Below, piece after piece: positions 27,185 through 32,187 of a DNA stretch of 32,187 nt (position 1 is the first letter of the stretch; each line of letters opens with the position of its first letter). A program made the position numbers and the translations under genes. This DNA comes from Clostridiales bacterium. Lineage in GTDB: Bacteria; Bacillota; Clostridia; Christensenellales; UBA1242. The stretch covers positions 1-32,187 of the forward strand of contig SVIA01000012.1 in NCBI GenBank assembly GCA_015055535.1, given 5' to 3'. Under the pieces are notes generated by a model. That model ran no database searches and was not told the DNA's origin. It saw only the letters and a list, made by a program, of their open reading frames with translations.

Positions 27185-27381
27185 ATTTTATGTATAGTTT
27201 TTATAACAATTAATTAATATTCCATTTTAGCTCCTTAAATTTATAAAAATTATAACTTATATTTTTTTATATCAATATTAAATTTTTTTAAATTTTGTAC
27301 AATTTACAATAAAGGCAATTTATAAACAAATTATCTTTTTTTTCTTTTATTTTATTATTGTAAAATATTTTCGGGTTTAAA

Positions 27382-28239
27382 ATGATTGTTTACATAGAGC
27401 AAATTTTAATAGACAATTTTATAATTAATTTTTTTATACTATTATCGCTTCAAAGCATTTTTAAAGTAAAACTAAAAAAGTTAAATTTAGTATTATCTAG
27501 TTTGCTTGGAAGTATAGTTGCCGTTATTTTACCAATATTTAATTTCAGTTTTATTTTTAGCAGTATAATTAAAATTTTACTTAGTTTAACTATGGTGGCA
27601 ATTATAAAAAAATATAAAAAAATTAAAGAGTTTTTCCTTTATTATTTATCATTTTTATTTTTAACCTTTATGTTTGGTGGCGCATGTATTTTTCTTCTTA
27701 TGCTGTTCGATTCTAGCTTTAATGTAAACAATTATTACTCTTATAATTTGCCAATAGGGGCAATTGTTTTAATTATTTTCTTTCTATTTGTTATTCTAAA
27801 AAATATTTTTAAAAATATTTATTCACGAAAAACTGTTAACAATTTTGTTTTTAAAATTAAATTGTTTAATAAAAATAAAAGTGATGAACTTTTAGGATTT
27901 TTAGATAGTGGAAATTTTTTAATAGATAGTTTAACAAATAAACCAATTACAATAGTAGATTACAATAGTTTAAAAAACCTTTTAAGTAACATTAGCATAA
28001 CCGATATTTTGTTAAATCGTACTGAGAAACTTAATAGTGAATTTAATAATGTACATATGCAAAATGTGTCTAGTATAAACAAAGGTAATAAAGTTATAGC
28101 GTTAGAAATTGAAAAATTGGTAATATATTTAGAAAACGAAAATAATATAATTATTAATAATGCAATTATTGGACTAACTATAAAAAGTTTTATAAATGAT
28201 CTTGGATATAATGCATTGTTAAATCCGAGTTTGTTTTAG
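27382..28239 (+). CDS. spoIIGA: SpoIIGA-like sigma-E processing peptidase
   Basis: VYIEQILIDNFIINFFILL N-terminus, five or so TMs, LLGFLDSGNFLIDSLTNKPI aspartyl protease-like motif, directly upstream of sigE. Confidence 0.93.
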   Translation: MIVYIEQILIDNFIINFFILLSLQSIFKVKLKKLNLVLSSLLGSIVAVILPIFNFSFIFSSIIKILLSLTMVAIIKKYKKIKEFFLYYLSFLFLTFMFGGACIFLLMLFDSSFNVNNYYSYNLPIGAIVLIIFFLFVILKNIFKNIYSRKTVNNFVFKIKLFNKNKSDELLGFLDSGNFLIDSLTNKPITIVDYNSLKNLLSNISITDILLNRTEKLNSEFNNVHMQNVSSINKGNKVIALEIEKLVIYLENENNIIINNAIIGLTIKSFINDLGYNALLNPSLF

Positions 28240-28247
28240 GAGTAAAT

Positions 28248-28982
28248 ATGAAAGTTCCATTTTTATTAAAAAAAATATTAAGTAAAATATTTGATTTTTC
28301 TTTAGATAGTGAACTAATTTACTATCTTTGTACTAGTGAGGCACTTCCTTCGCCACTTTCACTTGAGGATGAAGAATTTTATGCCAGAGAACTTTTGTTA
28401 ATAGGTAATGAGTTTGAACAAAGGCGTGAAAATGCAAAAACTAAACTTATTGAACATAATTTAAGACTTGTTGTATACATTTCTAAAAAGTTTGAAAATA
28501 CTGGTGAAAGTATTGAAGATTTAATTTCGGTAGGCTCTATTGGTTTAATTAAAGCTATTAATAATTTTAATATTGATAAAAATATAAAACTTGCAACATT
28601 TGCAAGCCGTTGTATAGAAAATGAAATTTTAATGCATTTAAGAAAAACTGTAAAAATAAAAAACGAAATAAGTTTAGATGAACCACTAAATATAGATAGT
28701 GATGGAAATGAATTAGTTTTAGCTGATGTTATTAGCATGGATAATGATAGTGTTACAAAAAATTTAGAAACTTCTTGTGAACAAAAAATTTTATTAGAAC
28801 TTGTAAACAAATTAAATAAAAGAGAACAAGAAATTATAAATTTAAGATTTGGTTTAAATAATCAAGATGAAAAAACTCAAAAAGAAGTGGCAGATATGCT
28901 TGGAATTAGTCAAAGTTATATTTCTAGAATAGAAAAAAAGATAATTTCTAAATTAAAAAAGGAAATCATAAAAGTTATTTAA
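28248..28982 (+). CDS. sigE: RNA polymerase sporulation sigma factor SigE
   Basis: LPSPLSLEDEEFYARELL, LIEHNLRLVVYISKKFENTGESIEDLISVGSIGLIKAINNF; region 4 HTH. Confidence 0.95.
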   Translation: MKVPFLLKKILSKIFDFSLDSELIYYLCTSEALPSPLSLEDEEFYARELLLIGNEFEQRRENAKTKLIEHNLRLVVYISKKFENTGESIEDLISVGSIGLIKAINNFNIDKNIKLATFASRCIENEILMHLRKTVKIKNEISLDEPLNIDSDGNELVLADVISMDNDSVTKNLETSCEQKILLELVNKLNKREQEIINLRFGLNNQDEKTQKEVADMLGISQSYISRIEKKIISKLKKEIIKVI

Positions 28983-28992
28983 GTTGTAAATA

Positions 28993-29027
28993 ATAAAAAA
29001 GCCAAATTAATTAGGCTTTTTTATTGT
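28993..29027. terminator. Bidirectional terminator between convergent genes
   Basis: AAAAAAGCC-AAATTAATTA-GGCTTTTTT. Confidence 0.85.
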
Positions 29028-29637
29028 TTTTACTTTTTTTTATTAAATTACGCAAGGAATTATCTTTATAAAAATTTTTTAAATTGTTTTCACATTCGTT
29101 AAGTACTTTTTCTAAATTGTTTACTTGAATTTTATAGTGTTTAACAAGTGAATAAAGTATATTGTTTAATTTGAACGAGAAAAACAAATTTTCTTTTTCA
29201 AAATTTATAAAAACTTTATAAATTTCGCCGGCAAAACCGCATTCATATGTCGCATAAATATTAAGAGAATTATACGAGTATTCTTTATTATTCAATAAAT
29301 CTTTTAATCCATTTTTAGTAAATTTAAAATCAATGTTATTAGCATAAAAAATATAATCTTCTTCTTTAAAATTATAGATTATTAAATTATCAAAATTTTT
29401 TTTGCTATATTTATTTTTAAAATATTTAATATCTAATTTTCTGACAATTGGGAAATAAATACAAAGAATTGTAAGAAAAATTACAACTAATGAAACATAT
29501 AAGATAAAGTATATTAAGTAAAATCCTTCTAGTTTTTCACAAAAAAACAAAGGTATTGTTGCTAAAAATGAAAAGACTAAATATAATAAAATAAATATAT
29601 CATATTTTCTTTTAGCTGGTGACATATTATTATTCAT
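29011..29637 (-). CDS. Hypothetical membrane protein, 208 aa
   Basis: Two N-terminal TM-like hydrophobic segments; SD AGGAG upstream on the minus strand; no family recognised. Confidence 0.7.
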   Translation of the reverse strand: MNNNMSPAKRKYDIFILLYLVFSFLATIPLFFCEKLEGFYLIYFILYVSLVVIFLTILCIYFPIVRKLDIKYFKNKYSKKNFDNLIIYNFKEEDYIFYANNIDFKFTKNGLKDLLNNKEYSYNSLNIYATYECGFAGEIYKVFINFEKENLFFSFKLNNILYSLVKHYKIQVNNLEKVLNECENNLKNFYKDNSLRNLIKKSKNNKKA

Positions 29638-29728
29638 AACAAACTCCTATTTAATTAGTGTATCATAAATAAATTAAATGAGTATAGTATTTTTAAAATA
29701 AAATTGAAACGATTACGAAAATCTAATC

Positions 29729-29757
29729 TTGACAAAGTTTAATATACATAATATAAT
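29729..29757 (+). promoter_or_regulatory. Consensus sigma-A promoter
   Basis: TTGACA (29729-29734) -17 bp- TATAAT (29752-29757). Confidence 0.8.
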
Positions 29758-29796
29758 TAATCTAGATATTTAATCTGGGTTATTTTTTGGAGTTAT

Positions 29797-31272
29797 ATGA
29801 AAAACGAACTTGATATAATTAAAAAACTATGGGGAGAAAATTTTGCACATTTTTGTAGAAGTGTTTTTCCAACTGTTTTAGAAAAAGAAGGACTACTTTT
29901 AAGTTTAATAGAAGATAGTTTTGCACCATCTAAATTTTTATATGAAGATTTGAAAAAAAACAATTGCTTAGACAAATTTCAAACTTTTATTTATAGCTTT
30001 TTAGGTAAAGAACATCATAGAAAAAGAATTAAATATACACCAGAAGAACTTTTTGACAAGGCTGGTTATATTTTATATAAATGTGAAACCAATAAAGAAG
30101 TGCAAGCATTTAAAAAGTTTTATGAAAAGAAAGAAGAACTTTGCACCTTTCTTGATCCAAATAGGATAAGAACACATACAATATTTTTTGCAGTAAAGAA
30201 AAATGTTGATGAAATAAAAAGAGAAAACTTTATAAAACCAGAAAGACAAGATGAATATGGTACTAGTGTAATTAGTCTTCAATTTTCAAAAGGAGAACAA
30301 AGCATATTATCTATAAAAAACAGATATAACCATGCAGTTTTAAATCCTGATGCTACTTTTTCAAACGATTTAGAAAAAATTCATGAAGGTTTAACTCGTA
30401 GTTTTGAACAATATTATGGAATTAAATTATCTCTTGGAAAATATGGTTTTGAAATTCCAGGTTATGCAATTGGAAATGATGGTAAATTTTATAAATATAA
30501 CTATGAAATTCATAATACTTATTTTTGTACTGATAATATTATTATTAAAAATGGAAAAGTTTATAAATTAGATAAGTCTAGATATGAAGTTTTAGATTAT
30601 TTTGTTTTAGATAAAATAGAAAAAAATTTAACTCATTTTATGCCTAATATTACTACTATTGGTGATACGGTAGTTAATGATTTTGTTAATATTAAAAAAA
30701 TTGATATAAAGAAAGATGAAAATAAAAATCGAATTTTTACTTTTATAACAAACGATGATAAAGAGTTTTATTTGGTAGTTAATAAGTATAATCAGATAAT
30801 AGAATATGCTAATGATTTGGTAACACAGGTAGATGATAATTATTTGTATTATAATAGTTATATTAAAAAATTATCTTTAAATAATTTAAAGACAGCAAAA
30901 GATAGTTTTTTATGTTTAAATAATAGTATAAAAGAAATTAATGTTCCTAATTTAGTTTCTATAGATAGATACTTTTTATATTATAACAATTCTTTAAAAT
31001 TTGTTGATTTTCCGTCTTTAATAAAAGCTGGTGAAGGTTTTTTTAGATACAATACTTCAATTGTACGAGGGAAATTTTCTAAACTGGAAAATTTAGGAGA
31101 TAATAGTTTTCAATATAACGAAAACTTAAATCTTGGATATTTTCCAGTGTTAAAATATAGAGGTAGAGAAACTTTAAATGAACAAGAAAAAGAAAATAAA
31201 AACGAATTTACTTTAACTGATAACTATTTTGAAAGTTCTAGGTATAAATCAATTTACGATTTTATTAAATAA
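29797..31272 (+). CDS. Uncharacterised protein, 491 aa, with C-terminal 22-residue leucine-rich-like repeats
   Basis: In-phase units from 30841: YLYYNSYIKKLSLNNLKTAKDS / FLCLNNSIKEINVPNLVSIDRY / FLYYNNSLKFVDFPSLIKAGEG / FFRYNTSIVRGKFSKLENLGDN / SFQYNENLNLGYFPVLKYRG. Confidence 0.75.
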   Translation: MKNELDIIKKLWGENFAHFCRSVFPTVLEKEGLLLSLIEDSFAPSKFLYEDLKKNNCLDKFQTFIYSFLGKEHHRKRIKYTPEELFDKAGYILYKCETNKEVQAFKKFYEKKEELCTFLDPNRIRTHTIFFAVKKNVDEIKRENFIKPERQDEYGTSVISLQFSKGEQSILSIKNRYNHAVLNPDATFSNDLEKIHEGLTRSFEQYYGIKLSLGKYGFEIPGYAIGNDGKFYKYNYEIHNTYFCTDNIIIKNGKVYKLDKSRYEVLDYFVLDKIEKNLTHFMPNITTIGDTVVNDFVNIKKIDIKKDENKNRIFTFITNDDKEFYLVVNKYNQIIEYANDLVTQVDDNYLYYNSYIKKLSLNNLKTAKDSFLCLNNSIKEINVPNLVSIDRYFLYYNNSLKFVDFPSLIKAGEGFFRYNTSIVRGKFSKLENLGDNSFQYNENLNLGYFPVLKYRGRETLNEQEKENKNEFTLTDNYFESSRYKSIYDFIK

Positions 31273-31315
31273 TTAAAATTGTTAAATTTTGGTATATTTT
31301 ATTTTTGTTAGGAAA

Positions 31316-31346
31316 CCATAATTTAAACCTTTTGGTTTAGTTATGG
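31316..31346 (+). promoter_or_regulatory. Leader hairpin overlapping the sigG Shine-Dalgarno
   Basis: CCATAATTTAAACC-TTTT-GGTTTAGTTATGG; its last GG are the first bases of SD GGAGG (31345-31349). Confidence 0.75.
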
Positions 31347-31353
31347 AGGAATT

Positions 31354-32124
31354 ATGGCAAATAAAGTCGAAATTTGTGGGCTTGATACTAGTAAATTACC
31401 AAAGCTTAAGAATAGTGAAATGGATGAACTAATGCTTAAAATTAAGCAGGGCGATGAAAATGCAAAGGAATTATTTGTTAGAGCAAATTTAAGATTAGTG
31501 TTATCGGTTGTTCACAGATTTGGAATGAGAAAAGAAAGTCCGGACGATTTATTTCAGGTGGGTGTAATAGGTTTAATTAAAGCAATTAATAACTTTGATA
31601 CAACTTTAAATGTGCGTTTTTCTACCTATGCGGTTCCGATGATAATAGGAGAAATTCGAAGATTTTTGCGTGATAACAATGCTGTTAGAGTAAGTAGAAG
31701 CATTCGTGATACAGCTTATCAAATTTTACAAAGTAGAGAAAAACTTACATTATTAAACAATGAAGAGCCTAGTTTAGAAGAAATAGCAAAAGATTTAGAT
31801 TTAAAGGTAAGAGAAGTAGCGTTTGCGTTAGATAGTATAACCGAACCTGTTAGTTTATATGACCCAATTTATGCTGATGGAAATGAAACGGTTAGAGTTA
31901 TGGATCAAATTGGCGATAGTAAAAATAATCAAGATGAATGGGTAGAGAACTTTGCACTAAAAGATGCTTTAAAAAAATTAAATAAAAGAGAAAAACAAAT
32001 TTTACTGCTAAGGTATTATCTTGGTAAAACTCAAATGGAAGTTAGTAACGAAGTTGGAATTAGTCAAGCTCAAGTTAGTAGATTAGAAAAAAATGCTATA
32101 GAAAGCATGAGAAAAAATGTTTAA
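31354..32124 (+). CDS. sigG: RNA polymerase sporulation sigma factor SigG
   Basis: NKVEICGLDTSKLPKL N-terminus; LRLVLSVVHRFGMRKESPDDLFQVGVIGLIKAINNFDTTLNVRFSTYAVPMIIGEIRRFLRDNNAVRVSRSIRD. Confidence 0.96.
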   Translation: MANKVEICGLDTSKLPKLKNSEMDELMLKIKQGDENAKELFVRANLRLVLSVVHRFGMRKESPDDLFQVGVIGLIKAINNFDTTLNVRFSTYAVPMIIGEIRRFLRDNNAVRVSRSIRDTAYQILQSREKLTLLNNEEPSLEEIAKDLDLKVREVAFALDSITEPVSLYDPIYADGNETVRVMDQIGDSKNNQDEWVENFALKDALKKLNKREKQILLLRYYLGKTQMEVSNEVGISQAQVSRLEKNAIESMRKNV

Positions 32125-32187
32125 AAGACAGTTTTTTAATAATATTATTTTTAATAGATAAAAACAAGTTAAAATATAACAATATTT

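Noticed and set aside
27280-27381. Possible Spo0A-regulated sigma-A promoter of spoIIGA
   Set aside because: Expected from known biology, but no convincing 0A box or -35/-10 pair could be picked out.
1-32187. CRISPR arrays, tRNA or rRNA genes, intact prophage or transposase genes
   Set aside because: None recognised on reading either strand; only the XRE remnant and the IR-bounded locus hint at mobile DNA.

Overview
AT-rich window from a spore-forming Firmicutes-type chromosome using the standard code (UGA is a stop at 6404-6406). Most of it is core: yraN, rsgA, rpe, spoVM, rpmB(-), an Asp23-family gene, fakA-like, rpsU, pnuC, LMW-PTP, rpiB, U32 peptidase, hemW, pcrA, ligA, gatCAB, rpoZ, priA, def, fmt, rlmN, spoIIGA, sigE, sigG. 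The ORF track omits two short genes: a 26-aa SpoVM (2023-2103) and ribosomal protein L28 (2254-2433, minus). Most unusual points: (1) an IR-bounded ~2.7 kb locus (24464-27184) with a DDAH/arginine-deiminase-like + PLP decarboxylase fusion gene, preceded by about 320 bp of three strong hairpins including a ~178-nt imperfect long hairpin; (2) rsgA appears to use an AUU start codon; (3) a recurring promoter layout, TATAAT-N6-ATG without Shine-Dalgarno, predicting leaderless mRNAs for several core genes; (4) a hairpin overlapping the SD of sigG; (5) a decayed XRE regulator with a preserved pair of 16-bp operator-like dyads; (6) a promoter/palindrome/terminator unit without an ORF upstream of hemW; (7) a 21-aa hydrophobic ORF 2 nt downstream of spoVM; (8) non-sporulation genes inserted between sigE and sigG. 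No tRNA, rRNA or CRISPR array was seen. All calls come from reading the sequence; no searches were run.
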